A stretch of DNA of 64,000 nucleotides from Pedococcus cremeus (GCF_900111375.1 NZ_FOHB01000002.1:336992-400991), one strand, 5' to 3'; positions 16,386 through 25,412 are shown, counted from the first letter of the stretch. Notes: generated by a model from the sequence alone, not told the origin. Translations and numbers: made by a program.

Positions 16386-17973
16386 CCCCGACGAGGTCGA
16401 GCCACCGTGCCAGCGCACCGTCGGCGACATCGGGGGTGCGCAGGCCGACGTGGCCGTCGGGTCGGACGGCCAGCAGCCCGTCGCCCATCCAGCTGTCCAC
16501 CCGGTGGACGGACACCCAGGGATGTGCCGCGGCGACCGGCGGTGGCGGGGCGTCCCGCTCGAGCAGGACGTGGACGCCCGGTGAGGCGAGCAGCCGGTGC
16601 ACGCGGGTGCGCTCGCTGCCGCAGACGACGTCGGAGTCGGGCAGGCGGTCGCCCGGGCGAGGTCCCCGGTGCCCTCGACCGGCGTCGAGGGAGAGGGGGC
16701 TGCGCGGGTAGCGGACCCACTGCTGCGACAGCAGCCGCACCACCGCCGCCATGGGCAGCCGTTGGCGCAGCACCAGCGGCAGGGCGGGGGCAGCGAGGGG
16801 GACGAGGGTGCTGCGCAGCAGGGAAGGCAACGGATGGGTGGAGGCCTCCGCGAAGAAGACGAGGTGCGTCAGCGCCAGCACCTCGCGGGCCACGGGGCGG
16901 CGCTCGGCGGCATACGAGTCGAGCAGCGGCCCGAGCGACGCCGGCCACCGGCTGTCGCCGGCCGCTCGGGCGGCGAAGGCCAGCTTCCACCCGAGGTTGA
17001 GCGCGTCGAGGATGCCGGTGTTCATGCCCTGCGCCGCCGCGGGCGAGTGGGTGTGGGCGGCGTCCCCGACGAGGAAGAAGGGGCCCTGGCGGAAGGACCG
17101 TGCGAGCCGGTGCTGCAGGCGGACGACGGCCGACCAGCGCAGCGATGCCACCCGGGCCGGGAGCCCGCCTCCGTCGAGCAGCTCCTGCACCTCCTCGGCC
17201 GGCACTGACGGGCCGGGCTGCCCGAACGGCAGGTCCCCGGCGCCCGTCGGTCGCGTGGCCAGCACCCGCCACGTGGCGCCCTCGCCGAGGGCGAAGACGA
17301 ACACGAGGCCACGTCGCCCCGCGGCGACGTGCAGCACCCCGGGCGCGAGGCCGCCGTCGAGCTCGACGTCGGCCAGCACGACCTCCTCGCAGTAGGTGCC
17401 ACCGTGCCAGCCGGTGCCCATGAGGGACCGCACGGTGCTCGCCTGGCCGTCACACCCGGCGACGAACCGGCAGGTGGTCTCGCTGACGCCCCCGCGGGCG
17501 TCGCGCAGGACCGCCCGAGCCCCCCTGCCCAGCGCCCCACCGTCCAGCACCCCGGCGTCCACCAGCTCGGTGCCCCACTCGACCTCCACCCCGCGTTCGC
17601 GCAGGGCGTCGAGGAGGGCGTTCTCGACAGCCATCTGGCGCACCATCGTCAGGTGCGGGTACGCCGTGTCCGCCAGGGCCACCTCGCTGAGCTGGGCCGA
17701 GACGGTGCGCGACCCGAGGTGCAGCTCGGCCCGCGGGGCACGGTCCCCGCGCGCGAGGACGCGCTCGGCCACCCCCAGGGGCCGCAGCCCCTCGAGGGTG
17801 CGGGGGTGCACGATCATGGCGCGGGACGGCCGGAACGGCTCGGTGCGCCGCTCGACCACACGCACGGTGGCACCGTGCGCGCTGGCCTGCAGGGCGGTCG
17901 CCAGCCCGGCCGGGCCGGCACCGACCACGAGCACGTCGACGTCGGGCGTCAGGCCGCCACGAGCCGCCACCAC
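16363..17973 (-). CDS. FAD-dependent aromatic monooxygenase (PHBH/MhpA-like)
   Basis: 536 aa. The N-terminal Rossmann motif is VVGAGPAGLATALQA (about residues 15-29). The DG motif is CDGQASTVRS near 190, and the GD motif FLVGDAAHTHSPAAAQGMNTGILDALNLGWKL is near 315, written here in parts of one conserved block. These define class A flavin hydroxylases acting on aromatic or polyketide substrates with NAD(P)H. The C-terminal thioredoxin-like part is present, as in MhpA and rifampicin monooxygenase relatives. The GTG start overlaps the neighbouring gene by 25 bp. Substrate unknown. Confidence 0.85.
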   Translation of the reverse strand: MVAARGGLTPDVDVLVVGAGPAGLATALQASAHGATVRVVERRTEPFRPSRAMIVHPRTLEGLRPLGVAERVLARGDRAPRAELHLGSRTVSAQLSEVALADTAYPHLTMVRQMAVENALLDALRERGVEVEWGTELVDAGVLDGGALGRGARAVLRDARGGVSETTCRFVAGCDGQASTVRSLMGTGWHGGTYCEEVVLADVELDGGLAPGVLHVAAGRRGLVFVFALGEGATWRVLATRPTGAGDLPFGQPGPSVPAEEVQELLDGGGLPARVASLRWSAVVRLQHRLARSFRQGPFFLVGDAAHTHSPAAAQGMNTGILDALNLGWKLAFAARAAGDSRWPASLGPLLDSYAAERRPVAREVLALTHLVFFAEASTHPLPSLLRSTLVPLAAPALPLVLRQRLPMAAVVRLLSQQWVRYPRSPLSLDAGRGHRGPRPGDRLPDSDVVCGSERTRVHRLLASPGVHVLLERDAPPPPVAAAHPWVSVHRVDSWMGDGLLAVRPDGHVGLRTPDVADGALARWLDLVGVRSSPAA

Positions 17974-18536
17974 GAGCCTCCCGCGGGGTCCGTCGGGGCG
18001 TAGGTGTCGAGCAGGCCAGGCTCGGCCAGCACGGCGTCACGCCGCAGCCCCGGCAGCACCCGGTAGTCGATCGACCCCGGCTGGGAGACCAGCTCCAGCA
18101 CGCGCCAGAGCGATCGGGCGTAGCTCTGCGCCAACGAGGCTCCGTCCCACTCGTACACGCCCCGGTAGAGGTCGTGCTCGTCGTGGGCGAGCCACAGCTT
18201 GGAGACGAAGCCCGGGAACCCGACGAACAGGGGCGTGTTGAGCAGGCTCTCGATCCGGAAGACCGGGTGCGCGCGGCCGCGGACCAGCCGGAGCCGGAAG
18301 GAGACGACCAGCAGACAGGGGTCTGCGGGATCGGCGTCCACCACGGTCTCGCGGTAGACGCGCCCGGTGGTGCCGTCCGCGAACGGCAGCACCCGACCGA
18401 CGTTGTCCTCCGGCTGGTGGATCTCTCGCCGGCGGAGCATGCCGACCGTCGTCAGCACGCACCGGGCCACGGCGCGCCACGCCACCGGCCTGGGTAGCGG
18501 CGGGAGCGTCGGCAGGGGCTGGGCGCTCGTGGTCAC
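17949..18536 (-). CDS. Conserved hypothetical protein upstream of the flavin monooxygenase
   Basis: 195 aa, soluble, with no signal or obvious catalytic motif. Its more structured stretches are FRIESLLNTPLFVGFPGFVSKLWL and YRGVYEWDGASLAQSYARSLW, which look like a ligand-binding barrel of the monooxygenase/SRPBCC sort, though I cannot name the family. It ends SWWRLVAA. It starts with a GTG at 18536 and overlaps the flavin monooxygenase gene by 25 bp, so the two are almost certainly co-transcribed and likely cooperate on one substrate. Confidence 0.7.
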   Translation of the reverse strand: MTTSAQPLPTLPPLPRPVAWRAVARCVLTTVGMLRRREIHQPEDNVGRVLPFADGTTGRVYRETVVDADPADPCLLVVSFRLRLVRGRAHPVFRIESLLNTPLFVGFPGFVSKLWLAHDEHDLYRGVYEWDGASLAQSYARSLWRVLELVSQPGSIDYRVLPGLRRDAVLAEPGLLDTYAPTDPAGGSWWRLVAA

Positions 18537-18730
18537 CTCTCCACCGTGCGGCGTGGGCAGGGCTGGTGACAGGGAGGAAGGTCCCGGCCCGGCGGCACAC
18601 GGCAGGGCGGCGCAGCCGACCCATCCGAACCGCGTACCCGCCCATCAGCCGTTCGGATGAAAAGGGGGGTGTCACGCAGGCGTGGGCGTGGCCAGCCGTA
18701 ACGGGGACGGCGCCCGGGCGTTGAGCGGGC

Positions 18731-18946
18731 ATGGTGACCATGCCGCTGGACCCCGAGCTCACGGACTCCGACCTGGGGTCGGAGATCGAGCTGCTGGCCG
18801 ACGTCATCGACGTCGCCAGCGAGGCGTCCGGAACGCTGAGCCAGGCGCAGGTCGACAGCGTGCTCGGCGTCCGGCCGGTCTCCGCCGGTGAGGGTCGGCC
18901 CCACCCCACCGGGGCGACAGCAGGCACTGAGGGCAGCGCAGGCTGA
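18731..18946 (+). CDS. Small acidic protein of unknown function
   Basis: 71 aa. The first 45 residues are acidic and helical (LTDSDLGSEIELLADVIDVA, then LSQAQVDSVLGV), and the tail is a disordered Gly/Ala/Thr-rich stretch. The composition and third-position GC are those of a real coding sequence. ATG 18731 and ATG 18740 are both possible starts, and neither has a strong ribosome-binding site. It is transcribed away from the monooxygenase pair and ends just before a hairpin. It may be a small regulatory protein. Confidence 0.55.
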   Translation: MVTMPLDPELTDSDLGSEIELLADVIDVASEASGTLSQAQVDSVLGVRPVSAGEGRPHPTGATAGTEGSAG

Positions 18947-18977
18947 CGTCCCGGCAGGCCGCTCTCCCGGAGGAGGC

Positions 18978-19003
18978 GCCCTGGCGACCGCGGTTGCCAG
19001 GGC
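18978..19003. terminator. Hairpin between convergent genes, probable bidirectional terminator
   Basis: GCCCTGGC (18978-18985) pairs perfectly with GCCAGGGC (18996-19003) around a 10-nt loop. It lies 32 bp after the small acidic gene and 22 bp after the copA stop codon. There is no U-tract on either side, as is common in actinobacteria. Confidence 0.55.
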
Positions 19004-19024
19004 CCCTCTGCGTCGGCTGGTTCG

Positions 19025-21334
19025 TCAGCGGCTGGGGTCGAACCTGCGCAGCCGGAGGCTGTTGCTGACGACGAACACCGAGCTGAACGCCATGGCCGCA
19101 CCGGCGATGAGCGGGTTCAACAGGCCGAGGGCGGCCAGCGGCAGGGCGGCCACGTTGTAGGCGAAGGCCCAGAACAGGTTGCCCTTGATGGTGCGCAGCG
19201 TCGCGCGGGCGAGGCGGATGGCGTCCGGGGCCGCCCTCAGGTCACCGCTGACGAGCGTCAGGTCGGAGGCCTCGATGGCGACGTCGGTGCCGGTGCCCAT
19301 GGCCAGGCCGAGGTCGGCCTGCGCGAGCGCAGCGGCGTCGTTGACGCCGTCGCCGACCATGGCGACGGTGGCCCCCTCGTCCTGCAGGCGCTTGACCGCG
19401 TCGACCTTGTCGGCGGGCAGCACCTCCGCGATGACGTCGTCGGGGCCGATGCCCACCTGGGCGGCGACCGCCCGTGCGGCCCGGGCGTTGTCGCCGGTCA
19501 GCAGCACGGGCCGGAGCCCGAGCGAGCGGAGCTCGGCGATGGCCGCCGCGGAGGAGTCCTTGACGGTGTCGGCGACGACCACCACGGCGCGGACGGCGCC
19601 GTCCCAGCCGACCCAGACCGGTGTCTGTCCGAGCGCCTCGGCGTCGTCGGCGACGGCCACGAGCGCGGCCGGTGCGGTGAGCGACCACTGCTCGGCCAGC
19701 CAGCGACGGCGGCCGGCCATCGCGGCGTGGCCGCCCACGACGCCGGAGACGCCACTGCCCCCGTGGGCGGTGAAGCCGTCGACGTCGGCGAGCGTGGCAC
19801 CCGACGCTGCGGCGTGCTGCGCGATCGCGCGGCCGATGGGGTGCTCCGAGGCGTTCTCCAGCGAACCGCCGACGGCCAGCACCTCTGACAGTGACTCGCC
19901 GGGCGCGGGGTGGACACCCAGCACGCCCATGTGGCCCGTCGTCACGGTGCCCGTCTTGTCGAGCACCACCGTGTCGACGCGGCGGGTCGACTCCAGGACC
20001 TGCGGGCCCTTGATGAGTATGCCGAGCTGGGCGCCGCGGCCGGTTCCGACCAGCAGGGCCGTCGGCGTGGCCAGCCCGAGCGCGCAGGGGCAGGCGATGA
20101 TCAGCACCGCCACCGCGGCGGTGAACGCGGCGGTCGGGGCGTGCCCGGTCAGCAGCCACGCGGCGAGCGTGGCGAGCGCGAGCCCGATGACGATCGGCAC
20201 GAAGACCGCCGACACCCGGTCGGCGAGGCGCTGCACCTCGGCCTTGCCGCTCTGGGCCTCCTCGACGAGCCGAGCCATCTGGGCCAGCTGGGTGTCGGCA
20301 CCGACCCGGGTCGCCCTCACCACGAGGCGGCCCCCCGCGTTGACGGTGGCACCGACCACCGCGTCGCCGGGGCCGACCTCGACCGGCACGGACTCACCGG
20401 TCAGCATGGACGCGTCGACCGCCGACGTGCCGGAGACGACGGTGCCGTCGGTGGCGACCTTCTCGCCGGGACGCACCACGAACTGGTCGCCGACCTGCAG
20501 CTGCCCGATCGCCACGCGAGACTCCACGGGTCCGGCGGGGCCGTCCCGCAGCACGGCGACGTCCTTGGCGCCCATGTCGAGCAGCGCGCGGAGGGCGGCA
20601 CCGGAGGTGCGCTTGGCGCGGGCCTCGAAGTATCGGCCGGCCACGATGAAGGTGGTCACGGCCGCGGCGACCTCGAGGTAGATGTTGGCGGCACCCTCGG
20701 AGCGGCTGGGCAGCAGCTCGAACGGCATCCGCATGCCGGTCGTGCCGGCGTCGGTGAACAGCAGGGCCCAGAGCGACCACAGGTATGCCGCGCCCACGCC
20801 GACCGAGATCAGCGTGTCCATGGTGGCGGCCCCGTGCCGCAGGTTGGTCCAGGCCGCGCGGTGGAACGGCAGGGCACCCCACACGACGACGGGGGAGGCG
20901 AGGGTCAGCGAGACCCACTGCCAGTTGTCGAACTGCAGCGCCGGGACCATCGCCATGAGCAGCACCGGCACCGTGAGGACGGCCGACACGACCAGGCGCT
21001 GGCGCCACGCGGCTGCCTCGGCGTCCTTGGCCTGCTGGCCCGCGTCGGCGGGAGGTCCGGTGACGCCGGTGCCCGGTTGGTCGGGGCTGGGAGGAGGGGC
21101 GGGAAGGGTGGCGGTGTAGCCGGTGGCCTCGACGGTCGCCACGAGGTCCTCGGCGGCGACGTCCTCGCTCACCTGCACGTGTGCCTTCTCGGTCGCGTAG
21201 TTCACGCTGGCCGTGACGCCCGGCATCTTGTTGAGCTTCTTCTCGATGCGGGCCGCGCACGACGCACAGGTCATGCCGCCGATCTCGAGGTCCAGGCTGC
21301 GGGTGTTGCCCAGGTGCTCCACGGGCGTGGTCAT
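19025..21334 (-). CDS. copA: Copper-translocating P1B-type ATPase
   Basis: 769 aa. One N-terminal HMA domain carries GMTCASC (Cys23, Cys26). Eight membrane helices follow, with the CPC transport motif in [11 protein letters not shown], the phosphorylation site DKTGTVTTG, the TGES actuator motif (LTGESVPVE) and the nucleotide-domain HP motif (SEHPIGRAI), then [10 protein letters not shown]. These define Cu(I) exporters. The start is ATG 21334 with a GGAAGGAC site. It is the third gene of csoR-copZ-copA, 37 bp after copZ. It exports Cu(I) from the cytosol, with delivery by CopZ. Confidence 0.95.
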   Translation of the reverse strand: MTTPVEHLGNTRSLDLEIGGMTCASCAARIEKKLNKMPGVTASVNYATEKAHVQVSEDVAAEDLVATVEATGYTATLPAPPPSPDQPGTGVTGPPADAGQQAKDAEAAAWRQRLVVSAVLTVPVLLMAMVPALQFDNWQWVSLTLASPVVVWGALPFHRAAWTNLRHGAATMDTLISVGVGAAYLWSLWALLFTDAGTTGMRMPFELLPSRSEGAANIYLEVAAAVTTFIVAGRYFEARAKRTSGAALRALLDMGAKDVAVLRDGPAGPVESRVAIGQLQVGDQFVVRPGEKVATDGTVVSGTSAVDASMLTGESVPVEVGPGDAVVGATVNAGGRLVVRATRVGADTQLAQMARLVEEAQSGKAEVQRLADRVSAVFVPIVIGLALATLAAWLLTGHAPTAAFTAAVAVLIIACPCALGLATPTALLVGTGRGAQLGILIKGPQVLESTRRVDTVVLDKTGTVTTGHMGVLGVHPAPGESLSEVLAVGGSLENASEHPIGRAIAQHAAASGATLADVDGFTAHGGSGVSGVVGGHAAMAGRRRWLAEQWSLTAPAALVAVADDAEALGQTPVWVGWDGAVRAVVVVADTVKDSSAAAIAELRSLGLRPVLLTGDNARAARAVAAQVGIGPDDVIAEVLPADKVDAVKRLQDEGATVAMVGDGVNDAAALAQADLGLAMGTGTDVAIEASDLTLVSGDLRAAPDAIRLARATLRTIKGNLFWAFAYNVAALPLAALGLLNPLIAGAAMAFSSVFVVSNSLRLRRFDPSR

Positions 21335-21371
21335 CGTGCGTCCTTCCTGCCCCTCCGGGGGCACGGTCTGC

Positions 21372-21737
21372 TCAGGCGAGCTGGTAGTCGCCCGCCTCGT
21401 CGAGCGCAGCCACGACGGCCGACTCCTCGACGGGCTGCTCGCTGTTCACGGTCACCGTCGAGGTGCCACCGGCCACGAGGTCGACCGCGACGTCGGTCAC
21501 GCCCGGGATCTCCTGCAGCTCGGAGGTGACGGCGCTGACGCAGTGGCCGCAGGTCATGCCGGTGACGGAGAAGGTCTGGGTGCTCTGGGTGCTCACTGGT
21601 GCCTCCTGGGTGGGGGAGTGGGTGCCGGCGGTGGCGCCGGTCGTGCCGGTCGTGCTGGTCGTCGTGGTCGGGGTGGAGCAGCAGGCGCAGCCGCCGCCGT
21701 TGTCGGCGAGGGGAAGTGTGCTTCTGCCGTGGTCCAT
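21372..21737 (-). CDS. copZ: CopZ-like copper chaperone with a cysteine-rich N-terminal extension
   Basis: 121 aa. The C-terminal 70 residues are a heavy-metal-associated domain with GMTCGHC (Cys63, Cys66). The first 47 residues are an extension carrying C-A-C-C (Cys17, 19, 20) and a Thr-rich linker. Two in-frame starts each have an excellent ribosome-binding site: ATG 21737 behind AAGGAGAAACGC, and GTG 21596 behind AGGAGGCACCA. The second gives a 74-aa protein of typical CopZ size. Both forms may be made. It lies between csoR and copA and probably hands Cu(I) to CopA. Confidence 0.85.
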   Translation of the reverse strand: MDHGRSTLPLADNGGGCACCSTPTTTTSTTGTTGATAGTHSPTQEAPVSTQSTQTFSVTGMTCGHCVSAVTSELQEIPGVTDVAVDLVAGGTSTVTVNSEQPVEESAVVAALDEAGDYQLA

Positions 21738-21823
21738 GCGTTTCTCCTTCGGGGACTGCCTCGGTGGGTGCTGCGGTCTGTGCCGCGGTGGGTGCTGCGC
21801 CTGTGGGCTCGGGACCGATCGGC

Positions 21824-22135
21824 TCAGGACCGCACGAGCCGGGCGATCGCGGCCGACGCCTCGCCGACCTTGGCGTCGAGGTCGACGGAGGGGTCGTGGG
21901 CGGCGTGGACCATGCAGTGCTTCAGGTGGTCGTCGAGCAACCCGAGCGCGACGGCCTCGAGGGCCTTCGTCGCAGCCGAGACCTGGGTCAGGATGTCGAT
22001 GCAGTAGGTGTCGGACTCGACCATCCGCTGCAGTCCGCGGACCTGGCCCTCGATCCGGCGAAGGCGCTTGAGCTGCGCGTCCTTGTTGTCGATGTAGCCC
22101 GGCACGGCGGGCTGGTGGTCGTGCGTGGTCGTCAT
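21824..22135 (-). CDS. csoR: CsoR-family copper-sensing transcriptional repressor
   Basis: 103 aa, all-helical DUF156 fold. The copper-binding triad is exact: Cys45, His70 and Cys74 keep the 25- and 4-residue spacing of M. tuberculosis CsoR (36/61/65). RRIEGQVRGLQRMVE is the conserved DNA-binding helix. An N-terminal THDH may add metal affinity. The ATG at 22135 has GGAGGGAGAAACC upstream. It is the first gene of the copper operon, and it likely represses its own operon from the palindrome at 22164-22182 until Cu(I) binds. Confidence 0.95.
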   Translation of the reverse strand: MTTTHDHQPAVPGYIDNKDAQLKRLRRIEGQVRGLQRMVESDTYCIDILTQVSAATKALEAVALGLLDDHLKHCMVHAAHDPSVDLDAKVGEASAAIARLVRS

Positions 22136-22163
22136 GGGGTTTCTCCCTCCATCCACGACAACC

Positions 22164-22182
22164 ATACCCCTAGGGGGTGTAT
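22164..22182 (-). promoter_or_regulatory. CsoR operator
   Basis: ATACCCCTAGGGGGTGTAT is an imperfect GC-core palindrome 29 bp upstream of the csoR start. It matches the usual CsoR/FrmR-type box of an AT-flanked C-run facing a G-run. Its position across the likely promoter suits autorepression of csoR-copZ-copA. Confidence 0.85.
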
Positions 22183-22200
22183 TCCCACAGGGCGGGTGCA

Positions 22201-22270
22201 ACGAGCCGCCGGTGTGGCTTGGGGCGTGGGCGCAGGGAGCCGTCGGTGTTGATTCGAGGCGTGGGAGAAA
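22201..22270. repeat. Two degenerate 35-bp direct repeats after the HExxH gene
   Basis: 22201-22235 and 22236-22270 align with conserved blocks GAGCCG, CGGTGT and GGCGTGGG. The pair starts 7 bp beyond the stop codon of the leftward secreted-protein gene and reaches back towards the CsoR operator. It belongs to the set of post-stop tandem repeats in this window. Confidence 0.6.
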
Positions 22271-22276
22271 CCTGCG

Positions 22277-23119
22277 TCAGAGGCGGCGGCCGGCCAGCAA
22301 CCGGCCGGCAGCGGCCTGCCAGTCCGCCCGACCGCAGGAGGTGTACTGCGTGAAGGAGGCGCCGAGAGCCCTGGCCATGCAGTCGGCAGCCCGCTCCACC
22401 CCGGTGCGGCCGGTGCCGCCGAAGGTCACGTTCGCGGCCTGCTTGGCGGTCCGCCAGTCGCCGGCGTAGGCGCGGACGGTGACGATGTGGGCGTACTCGT
22501 GGCGGACCACGGAGTCCAGCACGCCGGGGCTCACGGAGGGGGAGATGTAGATCCAGCCGGTGGCCATGTCGGTGGCACCCCAGTGGCCGTAGCGGGAGCT
22601 CACGGTCCACGTGATGCCCCCGGGGCGGTACCCGGGGATGCGCGCGATGGCGGCGTTGAGCGCGGGCCACCCCGTCGGGCCGGTCACGCCGGAGGGCTTC
22701 GGGCGGGTCGCCGCCCGCGGGGTGGCGGGCGAGTCCTGTGTCGCGGCCGGTCGGCGCGCTGTCGTCGAACGCGTGGGCGTCGCCGGGCGCTGCTTCACCA
22801 CGTGCTGCGGGGCCCGGGCTCGCGTGGTCGGCGAGGCGCCCGGCCGGGACGCCGAGCCGCCTGCCCCGGTCCTCGACGTGGGACGCGGCACCTGGAGGGC
22901 CTGCGTCTGCGACGCGACGGCGCGTGGGCGCTGAGCTCTCGGGTGGAGCAGATCCAGCTCCGGCACAGCCGCTGCGGCGCCCACCTGTGTCTCGGTGACG
23001 AGGCGGGCCCCGGGGGCGGCCGGGCTGGTCCGGGCGTCCGGCCGGTTCTCCAGCGCCGAGGTTCCCGTGACAGCGGCAGCGGCCGCCACGACGAGCAGCA
23101 CGAGCGTCTTCGCGGTCAC
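22277..23119 (-). CDS. Secreted HExxH (gluzincin-like) protein
   Basis: 280 aa. A Sec-type signal or anchor helix lies at residues 4-22 (TLVLLVVAAAAAVTGTSA), followed by a long Pro/Arg/Thr/Ala-rich disordered linker to about residue 145. The C-terminal globular domain holds HEYAH (His207, Glu208, His211) and, 31 residues later, ExxxD (Glu242, Asp246): the zinc-ligand pattern of gluzincin peptidases. Cys247 and Cys262 could form a disulfide. It probably cleaves or binds a cell-surface or extracellular polymer. The GTG start faces the anti-sigma-like gene divergently. Family not recognised. Confidence 0.7.
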   Translation of the reverse strand: MTAKTLVLLVVAAAAAVTGTSALENRPDARTSPAAPGARLVTETQVGAAAAVPELDLLHPRAQRPRAVASQTQALQVPRPTSRTGAGGSASRPGASPTTRARAPQHVVKQRPATPTRSTTARRPAATQDSPATPRAATRPKPSGVTGPTGWPALNAAIARIPGYRPGGITWTVSSRYGHWGATDMATGWIYISPSVSPGVLDSVVRHEYAHIVTVRAYAGDWRTAKQAANVTFGGTGRTGVERAADCMARALGASFTQYTSCGRADWQAAAGRLLAGRRL

Positions 23120-23460
23120 ACCGGCCCCCTCCCGGCAGTGGCGCCCTCCGGCCCGTTCGCGTGGGCGGGTCGAACCGGAGGCGCCGGTCCCAGGAGTTCG
23201 ACGGTAGGGAGGGTTGAGTCGGCCCCAAACAGCCTGTGGCTGTAGGACTTTCGGCGTACCCGGACGAGTCCTCCGAGCGGTCCTGCCTAGGACATCTGGA
23301 GGAGCGCGCCCGAACGGGCGCTGGGTCCGCTTGGCCTAGTCCGCGAGGCGTCCCGCGGCGTAGCGTGGACGTGGAGCAGCTCACCGCTGGTGACCCAGCC
23401 GCAGGGGGGAAGAGGGGCTGCCCCTCACCGACCGATGGTGGAGTGGGCAGAGGTACTGCG
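23120..23460. other. Divergent intergenic region between the secreted HExxH gene and the ATPase/STAS gene
   Basis: 341 bp with no credible gene. It contains two perfect inverted repeats: ACAGCC-tgt-GGCTGT (23229-23243) and GCGCCCG-aa-CGGGCGC (23306-23321). Either could be an operator or transcript hairpin. The right end has GGGCAGAGG as the ribosome-binding site for the gene at 23461. No consensus housekeeping promoter is evident. Confidence 0.5.
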
Positions 23461-24321
23461 ATGACTGGTCGTACACGCTCGGGCGACGCCGGGGGTTCCA
23501 CCACCGGCAGCCGCCGGCGCGCGCTGCCCGCGACGGGCGACGGGCAGCGGGGCACGTGGGCCGGCGCCAACTGGTCGGCACCGGCGCGGCTGGGGACCAC
23601 GGGGCGGTTGGCCGCCTACCCGCTGCGGGGCGTGTGGCTCATCGAGGTGGACCCGCCCTATGACGACACGGCCGACGAGGTCGACCACGCCGTCCAGCTG
23701 GCGCTCGCAGAGTGCCCGCGCGGCGTCGTGGTGAGCCTCACCGGGCCGCTCGACGGGACCAGCGAGCACGCCCTGGAAGTGCTGGCCTCCACCGGTCGTC
23801 ACGTCGCTCCCTGGCCCGCCATCCCCGTGGTGCTTGCGGTCCGGGACCCGTGCGCCAGAGGGCTTTTCGCGGGGCGTGCCGGCGCGGAGCACCTGGTCCA
23901 CGCCTCGTCCATGCTGCACGGGTGGACCCAGGTGATGACGCGCCGCGCCCCGACGACCGCCCAGGTGCGGCTCGGTTCCGGCGCCGTCGCCTCCCGCAAC
24001 GCGCGGCGCTTCCTCATCCGCTGCTGCCTCGACTGGGGCCTCAACCAGCAGCTGGCGTCCGGGCCGCTCGTCGTCAGCGAGCTCGTCACGAACGCGATCC
24101 AGCACGCCAACAGCGACATCGACGTGGTGCTCGCCGCCCACGACGGGCGACTGCGCGTGGGGGTGCGAGACCGCAGCCCGGCCCCGCCCGTCACGCGTCA
24201 CGCACCGCCTGACGCCACCGGTGGCAGGGGGCTTCGGGTCGTGGAGGCGCTGGCCCGGTCGTCCGGGGCCTGGCCCACGGTGGACGGCGGCAAGTTCGTG
24301 TGGGCCGTGCTGGGGCCCTAG
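23461..24321 (+). CDS. STAS-like domain fused to a GHKL ATPase (anti-sigma-factor type)
   Basis: 286 aa. Residues about 45-160 resemble a STAS/anti-anti-sigma fold (GVWLIEVDPPYDD, RGVVVSLTGPLDGTSE). Residues about 175-286 are an RsbW/SpoIIAB-type HATPase with the N-box VVSELVTNAIQHAN, the G1-like RVGVRDRSPAPP and the G2 box GGRGLRVVEAL. Such ATPases bind sigma factors of the SigB/F type; fusion to a STAS-like module in one chain is less usual. It lies immediately upstream of, and co-directional with, a SigB/F-type gene, so it likely controls it. Start ATG 23461. Confidence 0.75.
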   Translation: MTGRTRSGDAGGSTTGSRRRALPATGDGQRGTWAGANWSAPARLGTTGRLAAYPLRGVWLIEVDPPYDDTADEVDHAVQLALAECPRGVVVSLTGPLDGTSEHALEVLASTGRHVAPWPAIPVVLAVRDPCARGLFAGRAGAEHLVHASSMLHGWTQVMTRRAPTTAQVRLGSGAVASRNARRFLIRCCLDWGLNQQLASGPLVVSELVTNAIQHANSDIDVVLAAHDGRLRVGVRDRSPAPPVTRHAPPDATGGRGLRVVEALARSSGAWPTVDGGKFVWAVLGP

Positions 24322-24393
24322 AGGGTCCCACCGGTCAGGGCGTGGGGCGGGGCGCCCGAGCCGTGGTACCTGACCGCGAGAGGGCTGAGCGCG

Positions 24394-24420
24394 GTTGTCG
24401 CCGGGCACGGGTCCGGGTAC
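24394..24420 (+). promoter_or_regulatory. Possible SigB/SigF-type promoter for the downstream sigma gene
   Basis: GTTG (24394-24397), 17 bp, then GGGTAC (24415-24420) approximates the actinobacterial stress promoter GTTT-N15-17-GGGTA. It lies 126 bp before the sigma-factor start, which would fit autoregulation. The -35 match is imperfect. Confidence 0.3.
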
Positions 24421-24545
24421 TTCTCACGGGACCGGGTGCCTCGTTGGTCACCCCCCGTGTTGCGGACGCCCGGGAGACGTGTTCGGCTGGACCCCCGGGG
24501 AGCGGCACCGCTCGGCGGCCCTCCCCGGCAGCGGAAGGACGCATC

Positions 24546-25367
24546 GTGACCCGCTCGACCGCCCACCACCTGGCCCACCAGCAGCGGCGTCGCGACCACC
24601 GGCGCATGGACCCGGACACCGTGATGCGGCGGGCCGAGCGTCTGCTGGAGACCGCGCACGAGCCGGGCGCCCAGGACCGACGGCAGCGGTGCGAGGAGGA
24701 GGCCGTGGTGCTGACGCTCGAACTGGCCGACACCGTGGCCCGCCGCTACAGCGGACGTGGCATCGAGTACGACGACCTCCTGCAGGTGGCGCGTCTCGCC
24801 CTGGTGAAGGCCGCCCAGGCCTACCGCTCCGGGCCGGGCAGGGGATTCGCGGCCTACGCGGTCCCGACCATCACCGGCGAGGTCAAGCGCCACTTCCGTG
24901 ACTGCGGATGGGCGGTGCGGCCGCCTCGGCGCCTGCAGGAGCTGCGGGTCGCCCTGACCGAGGCGGAGGACCGGCTGACGCAGGAGAGCGGCAGCCAGCC
25001 TGGCGTCCTCGAGGTCGCCGCCGCGCTCGGCGTGGACATGTCCGAGGTCGAGGCCGCACGCGCGTGCGGTGGGGGCTACAGCCTGCTCTCGTTGGAGGGC
25101 ACGGTCGCGCAGAACCGCGCAGCCGACGCCGTGGCGTCCGAGAGCGGGGACTTCGCGCGGTTCGACACCCGTGACCTGCTGAGCCACGCGCTCGACGACC
25201 TCTCACCACGAGAGCTGGGCTTGCTGCGGCTGCGCTTCGTGGAGGAACGCACCCAGGCCGAGATCGGCGCGTCCGTGGGGGTGAGCCAGATGCAGGTCTC
25301 ACGGCTCCTGAGCGGCATCGTCGCCCGGCTCCGCGTCACCCTGCTCGACGCCGACAGCGCCGCCTGA
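24546..25367 (+). CDS. SigB/SigF/SigG-type RNA polymerase sigma factor
   Basis: 273 aa. It has region 2 (GIEYDDLLQVARLALVKA, then FAAYAVPTITGEVKRHFRDCGW), region 3 (VRPPRRLQELR) and region 4 (LSPRELGLLRLRFVEERTQAEIGASVGVSQMQVSRLL). Region 1.1 is absent, as in alternative stress/sporulation sigma factors. Start GTG 24546 follows GGAAGGA. It is preceded by the STAS-ATPase gene, its likely regulator. It is closely similar across regions 2-4 to the sigma factor at 33098, so the two are paralogues. Confidence 0.92.
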   Translation: MTRSTAHHLAHQQRRRDHRRMDPDTVMRRAERLLETAHEPGAQDRRQRCEEEAVVLTLELADTVARRYSGRGIEYDDLLQVARLALVKAAQAYRSGPGRGFAAYAVPTITGEVKRHFRDCGWAVRPPRRLQELRVALTEAEDRLTQESGSQPGVLEVAAALGVDMSEVEAARACGGGYSLLSLEGTVAQNRAADAVASESGDFARFDTRDLLSHALDDLSPRELGLLRLRFVEERTQAEIGASVGVSQMQVSRLLSGIVARLRVTLLDADSAA

Positions 25368-25412
25368 CCGCAGCCGCGCCACGCAGCCGCCTGACCGCAG
25401 CCGCGCCACGCA
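25359..25412 (+). repeat. Perfect 27-bp tandem duplication spanning the sigma-gene stop codon
   Basis: The units 25359-25385 and 25386-25412 are identical. The first carries the last two codons and the TGA (25365-25367) of the sigma gene. The second therefore supplies another TGA in frame 27 bp downstream. Confidence 0.9.

Noticed and set aside
18537-18730. Possible promoter or operator between the monooxygenase pair and the small acidic gene
   Set aside because: The region is a plausible divergent promoter by position, but I could not find matching -10/-35 boxes or a clear palindrome, so no site is listed.
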